DNA of 64,000 nucleotides from Reichenbachiella sp. (GTDB lineage: Bacteria; Bacteroidota; Bacteroidia; Cytophagales; Cyclobacteriaceae). The notes beneath the pieces were generated by a model. The model saw nothing but the letters and a program-made list of their open reading frames with translations. It had not been told where the DNA came from and ran no database searches. Shown here piece by piece: positions 26,994 to 35,500 of this stretch. Each line of letters starts with the position of its first letter. Position 1 is the stretch's first letter. The stretch covers positions 4,181,501 through 4,245,500 of the forward strand of contig NZ_JAWPMM010000001.1 in NCBI RefSeq assembly GCF_033344935.1, given 5' to 3'. The position numbers and the translations under genes were made by a program.

Positions 26994-27599
26994 CTAGTCG
27001 GCCAGCATCGTTTTCACTATAGGGTATGCTGCATCTACCCATTCTTTGTACATTTTACCTGAAGGATGGAGCCCGTCTTCTGCCACTAAAGCTGGCTCTT
27101 TAGCCGCTCTTCTACTACCCGGTGTAATGTCCACAAAGGCTACTTGATATTGCTCGCAAATACGCTTGGCGATGGCATTATATTCATTCAGCTCTTTGGC
27201 AATTTTGGCTGGATCTTTAGAGGCCGCAAACGGTGTAACTCCATAGTCAGGAATAGACAGTACGAAGGCTCTTTCAGATTTTCCCTTTGCAAAGACAATG
27301 GCTTGCTGGAGTAAAGATTCAAATTCCTTTTTATACTGATCGATCGGATAGCCTCTGTACTGATTGTTTACACCGATCAATAACGAAACCAAGTCATAAT
27401 CTGAGGAAGGCTTTTCTTTATCGATAGCGGCTTGCAATTCATCCGTAGTCCAACCTGTGGTCGCAATGATTTTTGGTAATTCGACTTTGAAACCCTCTCC
27501 TACCAATCTTCCTTGCAAGATATGTGGCCACCTTTCGTCTGGTGCTACTGCTTCTCCTATGGTATAAGAGTCACCAAGCGCTAAATATTTGTATGTCAT
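26994..27599 (-). CDS. SGNH/GDSL hydrolase
   Basis: 201 residues, no signal peptide. Block I LALGDSYTIGEAV with the nucleophile Ser10, block II glycine ATTGWTTDEL, block III LIGVNNQYRG with the oxyanion Asn, block V DGLHPSGKMY with the Asp-x-x-His pair. A cytoplasmic esterase/lipase-like hydrolase with unknown substrate. Its promoter region is shared with the divergent broken SRPBCC gene. Confidence 0.92.
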   Translation of the reverse strand: MTYKYLALGDSYTIGEAVAPDERWPHILQGRLVGEGFKVELPKIIATTGWTTDELQAAIDKEKPSSDYDLVSLLIGVNNQYRGYPIDQYKKEFESLLQQAIVFAKGKSERAFVLSIPDYGVTPFAASKDPAKIAKELNEYNAIAKRICEQYQVAFVDITPGSRRAAKEPALVAEDGLHPSGKMYKEWVDAAYPIVKTMLAD

Positions 27600-27688
27600 T
27601 TTAGGGCTGTTGTTTAGTCTAAAATTATAGAGGTTACTCGAAGTAACCGCTGCAATAAATGCTAAATTTAATCAAACAATTCCTATTG

Positions 27689-28132
27689 ATGATGAAGATT
27701 GAAACCACTGTCGTGATAGACAAACCATTGGATACGGTTGTCAAATATTTTGCAGATCCTGCTTACCTTTAAGGGTATCAAGAAGGATTTGTAAGTAAAG
27801 AATTGGTAAGTGGAGTAACCGGCGAAAATGGGGCTATCTCCAACATGCTTTATGAGCATAATGGGCAAAAGATGGAGTTGATCGAGACGATCACAGCGAA
27901 CAATCTTCCTGACATTTTTGAAGCTCACTATCACCATGAGCATATGGACAATACCATGAAGTGCACATTTACTCCGCTCGGCGATAATCAAACACAGTAC
28001 ACGAGTTTCATTGAATATACGCGCATCAATTGGGTGATGCCTCGGCTTATGGCCATACTTTTACCTGGCGTCTACAAAAAGCCTGTCAAGCGGTGGTTAG
28101 AAAATTTTAAGAAGTTTGTGGAAGGGCAGTGA
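27689..28132 (+). pseudogene. SRPBCC (START-like) protein interrupted by an in-frame stop
   Basis: From the ATG at 27689 the frame reads MKIETTVVIDKPLDTVVKYF and DPAYL, then a TAA at 27770-27772, then continues in the same frame without another stop to 28132 (GYQEGFVSKELV, then KCTFTPLGDNQTQYTSFIEY and KRWLENFKKFVEG). The parts together make one 147-codon SRPBCC domain, with the stop just after the first helix. A single base change in a sense codon would explain it. A TTG at 27803 could start a shorter product, but that would lack strand 1 and helix 1 of the fold. A sequencing error is possible. Confidence 0.75.
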
Positions 28133-28236
28133 TTCCCCATACTTGGAATCCATAAATATTAACAACTGCTTTGAAACAGCTCTTTTGGACTCTACTGTCT
28201 AAAGACCTAAATTTAGGTGTGATTATCTCTAAATCA

Positions 28237-29190
28237 ATGGCTTCTAACCAATTCAGAATTTTAGGGCATGTTTGCACCATAATGTCGGTATTGACGGGAA
28301 CGGTATATAGTATTCATCAATGGCTACAACTAGGTTCAATCAAGGACCCTTTTTTCGTTGGAATGATAATGGCTAATACTCTGATAATTGGCCAATTTCT
28401 AAATTATACAATCAAGTTTTTTGATGTTGAAATTGAAAATGGAAATTTAAAAGATCATAAAACTCTTTTGAAAAATTCAAGAAAGGATATTTTCCATTTG
28501 TTCCCATCAATTCTGACGGGAATTGGAATAGCCTTAATATTTTTTTTCTGCACATATCTATGGGCTGATATTTGGATGGAGCATAGCGCAATCAAATTTT
28601 CACATTGCACTTTTTTGTTCGCATCTAATTTAATGACAGGTATCGCGATATACTGCTATGTAATCTATTTGAAACTTAGTTTTAAACTTAGTGCTAACGT
28701 CACTATCGGGTTGTATGATCGCTCCTGCCCTCTAGCCTTGTTTTTAATTCGCTTAAATAAGTTCTTAACGCTAGCAGCATCTCTTACTTGTACTATAGCT
28801 CTTCTAAGTCTTACCAACAGCGTATACCAAGTTAACTCCGTCCTTTACTCCTTTATAGGCTGGATTGCTCTAGTTGTAATAAGCGTCTTTGTTATCCCAT
28901 TAACAGGAATTTCGCGGAAGGTCAGAGAAATTAAAACAAAGAATTTGCAGAGATTGAGTAAAATGATAGAAGAGAAATATGAGGAATTGCTACTAAAAAT
29001 AAGTAGGAATGAAAAATTTGACGATGTAGGAGATGCGCTCAAGGAATTAAGTAAAACCTATAAGGATGTTCACCGAATAAAGGTTTTCCCGCCAATAGCA
29101 AGTGCTAAATCTTATCAAACAGCAATATTCGCATTATTTGTCACTTTAATTCCTGCCATATTAGATGCATTACTGAAAATACTCAATTAG
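28237..29190 (+). CDS. multi-pass membrane protein of unknown function
   Basis: About 317 residues from the ATG at 28237 (MASNQFRIL); a TTG at 28171 would add 22 codons. Six hydrophobic segments (such as HVCTIMSVLTGTVYSIHQWL, LTGIGIALIFFFCTYLWADI, IGWIALVVISVFVIPLTGIS), then a charged helical stretch (ISRKVREIKTKNLQRLSKMI, EEKYEELLLKISRNEKFDD) and a last hydrophobic helix. No family recognised. It stands alone between a broken gene and a response regulator, and its AT-richness suggests acquisition, though this is only an impression. Confidence 0.7.
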   Translation: MASNQFRILGHVCTIMSVLTGTVYSIHQWLQLGSIKDPFFVGMIMANTLIIGQFLNYTIKFFDVEIENGNLKDHKTLLKNSRKDIFHLFPSILTGIGIALIFFFCTYLWADIWMEHSAIKFSHCTFLFASNLMTGIAIYCYVIYLKLSFKLSANVTIGLYDRSCPLALFLIRLNKFLTLAASLTCTIALLSLTNSVYQVNSVLYSFIGWIALVVISVFVIPLTGISRKVREIKTKNLQRLSKMIEEKYEELLLKISRNEKFDDVGDALKELSKTYKDVHRIKVFPPIASAKSYQTAIFALFVTLIPAILDALLKILN

Positions 29191-29203
29191 AATTGTGAAA
29201 TTC

Positions 29204-29578
29204 TTAAACAACTCTACTCACCACCTCTTCAATAGCGGCCTCCACTTCAGAAGCGTTGAGCGGCTTTTGGAAAACCTTTTCTATCAAGTTGTCAGCAACC
29301 CCTTGATTAACCTTATCGTCTTCGCTCATAGAGGTCAGAATGAAGCAAGCTAGGTTATTGTATTTTTTATGTGCTTCAGTCAAGAAATCCACACCATCCA
29401 TACCAGGCATCCTCATGTCTGTAATCACTACCGTCAGGTCATCCTCAAGTGCTGCTAATTTCTCCAGGGCATCCGGCCCGGATTCGGCCATTAATGTGGT
29501 GTATTTCGAGCCAAATATTTTATCGAATATGATTCTAGGAATAGATTCATCATCTACGTAAAGTACTGTCATCTTCAT
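29204..29578 (-). CDS. single-domain response regulator (CheY-like)
   Basis: 124 residues. Receiver fold with VDDE (8-11), Asp54 in ITDMRMPGMDG, LTSM (81-84) and Lys105 in FQKPL. No output domain and no adjacent kinase, so an orphan relay protein. It belongs to a different subgroup from the two others in this window (TDMRMPGMDG against LDINMP). Confidence 0.9.
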   Translation of the reverse strand: MKMTVLYVDDESIPRIIFDKIFGSKYTTLMAESGPDALEKLAALEDDLTVVITDMRMPGMDGVDFLTEAHKKYNNLACFILTSMSEDDKVNQGVADNLIEKVFQKPLNASEVEAAIEEVVSRVV

Positions 29579-29647
29579 ATCATTCTACTGGTTTGAGTCT
29601 AAGTTAATCAATAATTTTTTACGAATTACCGAACTTTAAAAATACTG

Positions 29648-29682
29648 AAACTCCAGAATGAGCCAAGGCCATTCTGAAGTTT
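29648..29682 (-). terminator. hairpin terminator after the toroid-protein gene
   Basis: AAACTCCAGAATG (29648-29660) and CATTCTGAAGTTT (29670-29682) form a 13-bp stem with one mismatch and a 9-base loop. On the minus strand CAGTATTTTT follows. It lies 26 bases beyond the stop codon at 29708. Confidence 0.65.
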
Positions 29683-29707
29683 TAGCACCACCACCTCAAT
29701 GTTTTCT

Positions 29708-31027
29708 TTACGAATCTCCCAGTTTCTGAAGTCTAGCGATGTCTTGGTCTATCGACAATATCAACAAGCAAGTCGCTGTGCAAAATACCGGACTGGTGAT
29801 ACAATGGTGCCCACTCCAGCTTCCATCCGCATTTTGAATGCGGACAATGCGTCCGGCGGTATTATCAAACCATTGCGTCCATTCATCGCCTCCAGCGATC
29901 ACCATAGATTCCCCAGTTTGCAAGAAGCTCAAAAACTCCTCCCCACCATTATTCCCAAATCCATTCAATACCTCATCCTCTTGCGCCTTGTCTTTGGCTG
30001 AATTGTAAACATTGAAACTCGTAGTCAGTCTTGAAGACTCTTCTTCGCTCAGCCCAATCTGCTCCAATAGCTCTTCCGACAACTCCGCATCCTCATCGAT
30101 TTCTCCTTTACGCTTAGCCTCTTCGATCATGTCTTTGGCTTTCTTGGCTTCTTTAGCACTGGCTCGCAAAGAGCCTGATACAGCATAGAGCATGATACCC
30201 GCTCCTTTTTCCGTATTGACTTTACCAGAACCAGCGTCATAGTTTCCTTTTTGAAATTCTCTGGATCTTTCGAGTGCCATCTCGTCGATTTTAATATCAT
30301 TGGCCTGAGCAGCCTCTACAGCCTGATTGGCATAAGAGGATTGCAACACACCGGCCCAACCGTCTCCTTTCAGACTTCCATCTTCGTTTTGATTCGTTTG
30401 TATTCGAGACACACAATTTGCCAATGCAGCTCTTACTCGATCTTCGGTTTTAGCAGGCAGATCTTCTAACTCCAATAAGTTATTAAAGAACTGAGCAGCC
30501 AACACTGCATCAATGTTCTCTCCTAGTTTTACCTGAATCTGCGTACCGGTCAATTCAGTAATCTTCAATCTATCTTTAGGTGTATGCTCTACTGCATTTA
30601 GTAGATATTCCGTGGCTTTCGCCAATGCAACAGCGTATTCTCCTTTCTGCAGTGTACTGTTTGTTCTTAGCATAGCCATACCTACCATAGCGGTAGTTGC
30701 CGGATCCGTGCTGACTGCATGAGCATCCCGAACGTGCTGATAGCTGTGGCTCCCGGCACCCCACCCACCATTTCTCTGTTGGGCTGAGGCCAAATAGTTC
30801 AATCCAGTATTGACGGAATGTTTGACTTTCGCCACGTCTTTGAAATGGCTATGCCCCTCGGAAGACTCCTCTCCAAATATGGTCTTGAATGTACACCCTT
30901 TGGCACCACATACTTTGATGTGATTGTGATCCATCGGGTTTTTATTAGAGGATCTAAATCCTGGAGTAAGAGACAAGAGCAGGCACCCAGCCAATCCTAA
31001 GGTCAATGTTTTTATCTTGGTTTTCAT
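29708..31027 (-). CDS. exported alpha/alpha-toroid (prenyltransferase/squalene-cyclase repeat) protein
   Basis: 439 residues. N-terminal signal (TLTLGLAGCLLLSLTPG). A short Cys/His-rich segment (DHNHIKVCGAKGCTFKTIFG, EGHSHF) precedes repeats of the terpenoid cyclase/prenyltransferase toroid: GLNYLASAQQRNGGWGAGSH, TDPATTAMVGMAMLRTNSTL, later RIQNADGSWSGHHCITSPVF. The catalytic DxDD of squalene cyclase is not seen, so binding rather than cyclisation is likely. Similar exported proteins of unknown role occur in Planctomycetes and Bacteroidota. A charged helical insert (~285-335, KEAKKAKDMIEEAKRKGEID) is unusual. Confidence 0.75.
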   Translation of the reverse strand: MKTKIKTLTLGLAGCLLLSLTPGFRSSNKNPMDHNHIKVCGAKGCTFKTIFGEESSEGHSHFKDVAKVKHSVNTGLNYLASAQQRNGGWGAGSHSYQHVRDAHAVSTDPATTAMVGMAMLRTNSTLQKGEYAVALAKATEYLLNAVEHTPKDRLKITELTGTQIQVKLGENIDAVLAAQFFNNLLELEDLPAKTEDRVRAALANCVSRIQTNQNEDGSLKGDGWAGVLQSSYANQAVEAAQANDIKIDEMALERSREFQKGNYDAGSGKVNTEKGAGIMLYAVSGSLRASAKEAKKAKDMIEEAKRKGEIDEDAELSEELLEQIGLSEEESSRLTTSFNVYNSAKDKAQEDEVLNGFGNNGGEEFLSFLQTGESMVIAGGDEWTQWFDNTAGRIVRIQNADGSWSGHHCITSPVFCTATCLLILSIDQDIARLQKLGDS

Positions 31028-31176
31028 AAGTGTGAGTATTTGATTTTATCGATATTGATAAAGCCAAATACGACACTTCCATAAATTTATAAAAGCCGGA
31101 TTTAGGGAGAGGTGGGTATCTGAAAGTGAAGTAGTGCAGTGAGTTAGGGAAGAAAAAGTGCCTCAACAAAAAATAG

Positions 31177-31548
31177 CTACTCTTGAGCGTTACGTATCTC
31201 CTCCAGCTCTATCTTCAACTTCTTAGGCAAGCTATCCACGATAAGTTCGTAAGAATGATCAATCAATTCGTAGATGAGCTGATCTGACAAAGTACCATCT
31301 ACATAAACTGAATTCCAGTGTTGCTTATTCATGTGATAACCCGGACGAATGGCCTCATACTGATCACGAAGTTCTTGTGCTCGCTCAGGATCACATTTGA
31401 GATTGATAAATTCGAAGGTAACCAGTGAAGTGAGCGCAAACATTTTGTCCATCACTTTGAAAACCAAAGTATCCGGACCAAAAGGGCAACTTTCCGTTAC
31501 GCCAGGTTTGGATAGACAGTATTCTCTGTAGGATTCTACATTGATCAT
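31177..31548 (-). CDS. MmcQ/YjbR family protein
   Basis: 123 residues. Family signature throughout: YREYCLSKPGVTESCPFGPD, FKVMDKMFALTSL, NLKCDPERAQELRDQYEAIR, GYHMNKQHWNSVYVDGTLSD and LIDHSYELIVDSLPK. The fold resembles the CyaY frataxin/MmcQ group and may bind DNA, but no reaction is known. Last gene of the ispG - DUF6728 - yjbR unit, overlapping the gene before it by one base. Confidence 0.92.
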   Translation of the reverse strand: MINVESYREYCLSKPGVTESCPFGPDTLVFKVMDKMFALTSLVTFEFINLKCDPERAQELRDQYEAIRPGYHMNKQHWNSVYVDGTLSDQLIYELIDHSYELIVDSLPKKLKIELEEIRNAQE

Positions 31549-31748
31549 TATTGCAATAAGGTTTTCTTGATGATGAAATAAATCATACCCAAGAGAAACG
31601 CAATAATGGCAAATTTGTTGATGCCATGCATCATACGGAGGTTGAGGTCTTTTTTCTGATTAGGGTCTTCTTTTCTGAAGAAGTAACCAAACACTTCTCC
31701 CAAGGAGAAAAATTCCTTCAAACCGCCTTTTTCTTTCTTTTCTTCCAT
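31548..31748 (-). CDS. DUF6728 small membrane protein
   Basis: 66 residues: acidic/basic head (EEKKEKGGLKEFFSLGEVFG, YFFRKEDPNQ), then NLRMMHGINKFAIIAFLLGM leading into one membrane helix. This is the DUF6728 family of Bacteroidota, nearly always next to ispG. Function unknown. Start and stop codons overlap ispG and yjbR by one base each, so translation is coupled. Confidence 0.88.
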   Translation of the reverse strand: MEEKKEKGGLKEFFSLGEVFGYFFRKEDPNQKKDLNLRMMHGINKFAIIAFLLGMIYFIIKKTLLQ

Positions 31749-33688
31749 CAGTTTAGGATTGCTTCCATAGCCTCAGGTTCTACCCAGTTGCCATCGTCTT
31801 TAATAATTTGAATCAACTCATCTACGGCATAGTCAGAATGCACAGCTCGCTTTACTACTTCTTGTCCACGGTACAAAGTGATCTTGTCTTTGCCCGACCC
31901 AACATATCCATAATCGGCATCAGCCATTTCACCTGGGCCATTCACAATACAGCCCATAATTCCAATTTTCACACCTTTGAGGTGATCTGTTCTTTTTCTG
32001 ATCATAGCTGTGGTTTCCTGCAAGTCGAATAGCGTTCTACCACACGACGGACAAGAAATATACTCCGTCTTAGTCATACGAGTTCTGGCTGCCTGTAGGA
32101 TTCCAAAAGCTGTATCATTCTCCACTTTTTTGTTGCCATTGCCAGCCAGTATCACCCCATCTCCCAGCCCATCGATCAACAACCCACCTATATCGGTGGC
32201 CGAAGCCAACTGAAAATCTTCCTTGTCGGAAATCTCCTGATGCCAATTGATGATTACGGGCAAGTTTATTTCTTTAGTAATTAATTCAAATATGAATCGA
32301 CGAAGCGAAGCCATCGCATGGGTATTGTTGGTGTGCAATAGAATGATGGCATTATCAATACCCTTGAGTTGATCAATACTTTCCAGCTCATCGGACTCCA
32401 CTGCTACAAATGTTAATTGACTTTTCTCGACTTCACTGAGTTCTTTGAGCTGAACTAATGGATACTTCTTATCCTGATCTTCTAAGTTCTTCCATACAGA
32501 AAAATCGATAATTTCCTGCAACCCGTTCGGCAGCATAAAATCGACCGGATGACTGCCCGAATACAGATAATCTGCACCTGTATCGTTCATTCTCCATTTG
32601 TCTGGCTCTGGCAGGTAGAAGTGCCCTATTTCTTTCAGGTCTTTGACTTCAATGCTTCCTTTTTTACTAAAATCAGCTATCACACGCGGCACGTTGTGAT
32701 CACCAATGTTTAATACTTCTTGGGTCACTCGCCTTTCATAAACAAAAGGATTTACGGGACTTTCATCCAAAGAAGCAATCGCTGAATGCCCAGGTCTGTT
32801 GGCATATCGGCTTACCAGCTTCTGAGCCACTGGAGCTTCAAACTCTGGTTCTTCCGTCAGTGACACCCGAACGGTATCTCCCAGTCCGTCTTCCAACAAG
32901 GCACCAATACCTACTGCAGACTTTATCCTACCATCTTCTCCGTCTCCGGCTTCAGTCACACCTAAATGCAGCGGATAAGGCCTTAAACCTTCTTCCTCCA
33001 ACTTGTGTACTAATAAGCGATAGGCTTGAACCATGACACGCGTATTACTCGCCTTCATAGAAATGACAATATCGTAATACTCCAGGTCTTCGCAGATGCG
33101 AAGAAACTCCAAAGCTGACTCTACCATACCTAATGGCGTATCCCCAAACCGACCCATAATTCGATCCGATAGCGAGCCATGATTGGTACCTATCCGTATA
33201 GCTGTACCATGCTCCTTGCAAAGTTTGACTAGAGGTTCGAACTTCTCTCTTATTCTCTTCAGTTCTAGCCCATAGGTTTCGTCGGTATAGGCCAGTTCTT
33301 CAAATTTCTTTTTGTCTGCATAGTTGCCCGGATTCACTCGGACTTTTTCGACAATTTTGGCTGCCAACTCTGCAGCATTAGGGGTGAAATGAATATCTGC
33401 CACTAAAGGTACTTCATAGCCTTTCGCTCTTAGGCCTTTTCTAATTTCTTCGAGGTTTTGCGCTTCTTTGATACTAGGGGCTGTGATTCTTACATATTCA
33501 CATCCAGACTCTACCATGCGAATGGACTGCTCGATAGATCCTTCTGTATCCATCGTATCCACTGTGGTCATAGATTGTACACGGATCGGATTTTCTGCAC
33601 CTAATGGCACACCTCCAATATTAACTTCTATGGTTTTTCTTCGCTCATATTGAGTTAGCGAAGGACAGTATTTATGTGAATCAGACAT
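31748..33688 (-). CDS. ispG: 4-hydroxy-3-methylbut-2-enyl diphosphate synthase (flavodoxin/ferredoxin)
   Basis: 646 residues, the long form typical of Bacteroidota, Chlorobi and plants, with about 250 extra residues between the TIM barrel and the iron-sulfur domain. TIM barrel: VQSMTTVDTMDTEGSIEQ, ADIHFTPNAAELAAKIVEKV, RVNPGNYADKKKF, IGTNHGSLSDRI. Cluster domain: ISCPSCGRTLFDLQ and IMGCIVNGPGEMADADYGYV give the three Cys and the Glu that hold [4Fe-4S]. It carries out the penultimate step of the MEP isoprenoid pathway. First gene of the unit with DUF6728 and yjbR. Confidence 0.97.
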   Translation of the reverse strand: MSDSHKYCPSLTQYERRKTIEVNIGGVPLGAENPIRVQSMTTVDTMDTEGSIEQSIRMVESGCEYVRITAPSIKEAQNLEEIRKGLRAKGYEVPLVADIHFTPNAAELAAKIVEKVRVNPGNYADKKKFEELAYTDETYGLELKRIREKFEPLVKLCKEHGTAIRIGTNHGSLSDRIMGRFGDTPLGMVESALEFLRICEDLEYYDIVISMKASNTRVMVQAYRLLVHKLEEEGLRPYPLHLGVTEAGDGEDGRIKSAVGIGALLEDGLGDTVRVSLTEEPEFEAPVAQKLVSRYANRPGHSAIASLDESPVNPFVYERRVTQEVLNIGDHNVPRVIADFSKKGSIEVKDLKEIGHFYLPEPDKWRMNDTGADYLYSGSHPVDFMLPNGLQEIIDFSVWKNLEDQDKKYPLVQLKELSEVEKSQLTFVAVESDELESIDQLKGIDNAIILLHTNNTHAMASLRRFIFELITKEINLPVIINWHQEISDKEDFQLASATDIGGLLIDGLGDGVILAGNGNKKVENDTAFGILQAARTRMTKTEYISCPSCGRTLFDLQETTAMIRKRTDHLKGVKIGIMGCIVNGPGEMADADYGYVGSGKDKITLYRGQEVVKRAVHSDYAVDELIQIIKDDGNWVEPEAMEAILN

Positions 33689-33692
33689 AGTG

Positions 33693-33700
33693 CAAAAATA
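33693..33700 (-). promoter_or_regulatory. -7 element TATTTTTG before ispG
   Basis: A TAnnTTTG match that ends four bases before the ispG ATG (33688), suggesting a very short or absent leader. No clear TTG stands 19 bases upstream, so the call is weak. Confidence 0.35.
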
Positions 33701-33811
33701 GTGAGGAGATGGATGAAATGGTTATAAATAACTAATTATCAATCTTTCATATTCTGGTTCAATTTCATTCATTTTTTCCTTGATGAAAAAACGAATCAAA
33801 AAAATCAAGAC

Positions 33812-33942
33812 TTAAAATTAATTTCTAAAATTCAGTAGCCCTGGTATTGAAATCCAAACTCACCCGATATCCATCGGGATCAGACAACGGATTTCATCGA
33901 AATTTTCAAAAACTGAATTTTTGTTCCGAAATTGATTTTAGG
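33812..33942. repeat. nested inverted-repeat element between the SDR gene and ispG
   Basis: Four stacked arms: AAAATTAATTTC (33814) with GAAATTGATTTT (33928), AAAATTCAGT (33827) with ACTGAATTTT (33912), GAAATCC (33849) with GGATTTC (33889), and CCCGAT-ATCC-ATCGGG (33863-33878) at the centre. The whole 131 bases can fold as one long imperfect hairpin. It looks like a miniature inverted-repeat or REP-like element; no second copy was noticed here. Confidence 0.7.
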
Positions 33943-33952
33943 CCCAAAATTA

Positions 33953-34648
33953 TTAAATGTCTCCCAGCTGTGGGCGAATGACTAATTCTTCCACTACAGA
34001 ATTCTTAGACAGCTGATGAGCGGACCATATAGCATCTGCCACATCAGAAGACTTGATAAATCGATCTTCAGGCAAGTCCACTCCCTCCCAACTAGCGGTC
34101 AGCGTAGCTCCAGGGTGCACCGCTGTTACACGTATGCCACGTGGTTTTAATTCTTCTCTTAACCCTAAAGACATGCCGTGCATAGCAAATTTTGAAATGC
34201 TATATGAACCACCATTTGGATAGGCTTTTAATCCAGCGACAGAACAGATGTTGAAAATATCTCCGCTTTTATTCTCCATCATCTGAGGAATTATTCCACG
34301 TGACAAATGATAAGCACTATACAAGTTGGTATTGATCATCAGTTCGAGCGAACCCTCTGCTTCGTTGTGAATCTCACCGGGAATAAAAGTGCCCGTGTTA
34401 TTGACTAATACATCTACCTTCTTTACTGACTCCTTAACAAAAGCAACAAACCTCTTAACATCATCCGCATTGGAAAGGTCTGCTTTCATGGCAAAAACCT
34501 TTACGTGACTCATGGCCTCGACTAACTCATTCAGATCTTCTTGGTTTCGAGCACAGGTCACTACATCAAAACCTTCAGATCCGAATTTTTCTATTATAGC
34601 ACGTCCTATTCCTTTGGTTCCTCCAGATACGACAATCGTCTTGTTCAT
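33953..34648 (-). CDS. short-chain dehydrogenase/reductase
   Basis: 231 residues, Rossmann fold. Cofactor loop VVSGGTKGIGRAII (TGxxxGIG variant with S-G-G-T-K-G-I-G), VNNTGTF in place of NNAG, catalytic Ser in ICSVAG, YSISKFAMHG with the Tyr-x-x-x-Lys pair, and HPGATLT. Arg at CARN after strand 2 favours NADP(H). Substrate unknown. Divergent from mlaE. Confidence 0.92.
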   Translation of the reverse strand: MNKTIVVSGGTKGIGRAIIEKFGSEGFDVVTCARNQEDLNELVEAMSHVKVFAMKADLSNADDVKRFVAFVKESVKKVDVLVNNTGTFIPGEIHNEAEGSLELMINTNLYSAYHLSRGIIPQMMENKSGDIFNICSVAGLKAYPNGGSYSISKFAMHGMSLGLREELKPRGIRVTAVHPGATLTASWEGVDLPEDRFIKSSDVADAIWSAHQLSKNSVVEELVIRPQLGDI

Positions 34649-34769
34649 AGCATTTCTTTTTATGTCAGGGGCAAATTAAAGGTTTACAAAAATAATTGTC
34701 GGTAAAGTGATTTTAAATTCTGAGAGGTAGTCGAAAATTGTTATTTTGGTGGCGAAATTGAAAAACTGA

Positions 34770-35498
34770 ATGGCTAGCCTAGGACGCTTTATATTATTTA
34801 TCGGATCCATGTTTGTAAGACGGGAGAGTTTTCTCACTTACGTACGGTTGACCATAGATGAATGTATGAAAATTGGGATCAATTCTATTTTCATTGTTTC
34901 CATCGTTTCAATTTTCATTGGAGCTGTTACAACGCTGCAAACAGCTTATAACCTCGTGAGTCCTTTTATACCTAGTTATGTGATTTCCCTTGTCGTAAGA
35001 GACATGACCATACTAGAGCTTGCTCCAACAGTAATGGCGATTGTCTATGCGGGCAAAGTGGGGTCCAACATTGCCGGAGAACTTGGCACCATGAGAATAT
35101 CAGAGCAGATCGATGCTTTAGAGGTCATGGGAATCAATTCTGCTTCCTACCTGGTACTACCAAAAATCATTGCGTCTTTTTTGATGTATCCCATGCTAGT
35201 GATTCTCTCTGCTTTCCTTTGTATTCTGGGAGGCTATTTGGCTGGTACCTTAACAGGCACACTCACCGGCTATGAATACATCTATGGTATTCGTTATGAG
35301 TTTGTACCCTACAATGTAACTTTTGCCTTGACCAAATCATTCACTTTTGCCCTAGTGGTGGCTGCTATTTCAGCCTACAAAGGATACTTCACCAGTGGTG
35401 GCGCTTTGGAAGTCGGACAAGCCAGTACAGCCGCCGTAACCAACAGCTGTATTGGAATTCTTACCGCTGACTTTTTGCTTACTAAACTTTTGCTATAA
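34770..35498 (+). CDS. mlaE: MlaE-family lipid-transport permease
   Basis: 242 residues with five or six membrane helices. The MlaE signature is clear: YNLVSPFIPSYVISLVVRDM, TILELAPTVMAIVYAGKVGS, GTMRISEQIDALEVMGINSA (the cytoplasmic coupling part). With MlaF it forms the inner-membrane core of a phospholipid ABC transporter that uses an MCE protein. The MCE gene (mlaD) is not in the window. Two bases separate it from mlaF. Confidence 0.94.
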   Translation: MASLGRFILFIGSMFVRRESFLTYVRLTIDECMKIGINSIFIVSIVSIFIGAVTTLQTAYNLVSPFIPSYVISLVVRDMTILELAPTVMAIVYAGKVGSNIAGELGTMRISEQIDALEVMGINSASYLVLPKIIASFLMYPMLVILSAFLCILGGYLAGTLTGTLTGYEYIYGIRYEFVPYNVTFALTKSFTFALVVAAISAYKGYFTSGGALEVGQASTAAVTNSCIGILTADFLLTKLLL

Positions 35499-35500
35499 GG

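Noticed and set aside
28237-29190. Possible phage or mobile origin of the orphan membrane protein
   Set aside because: Apart from an impression of higher AT content there is no integrase, repeat or att-like site around it.
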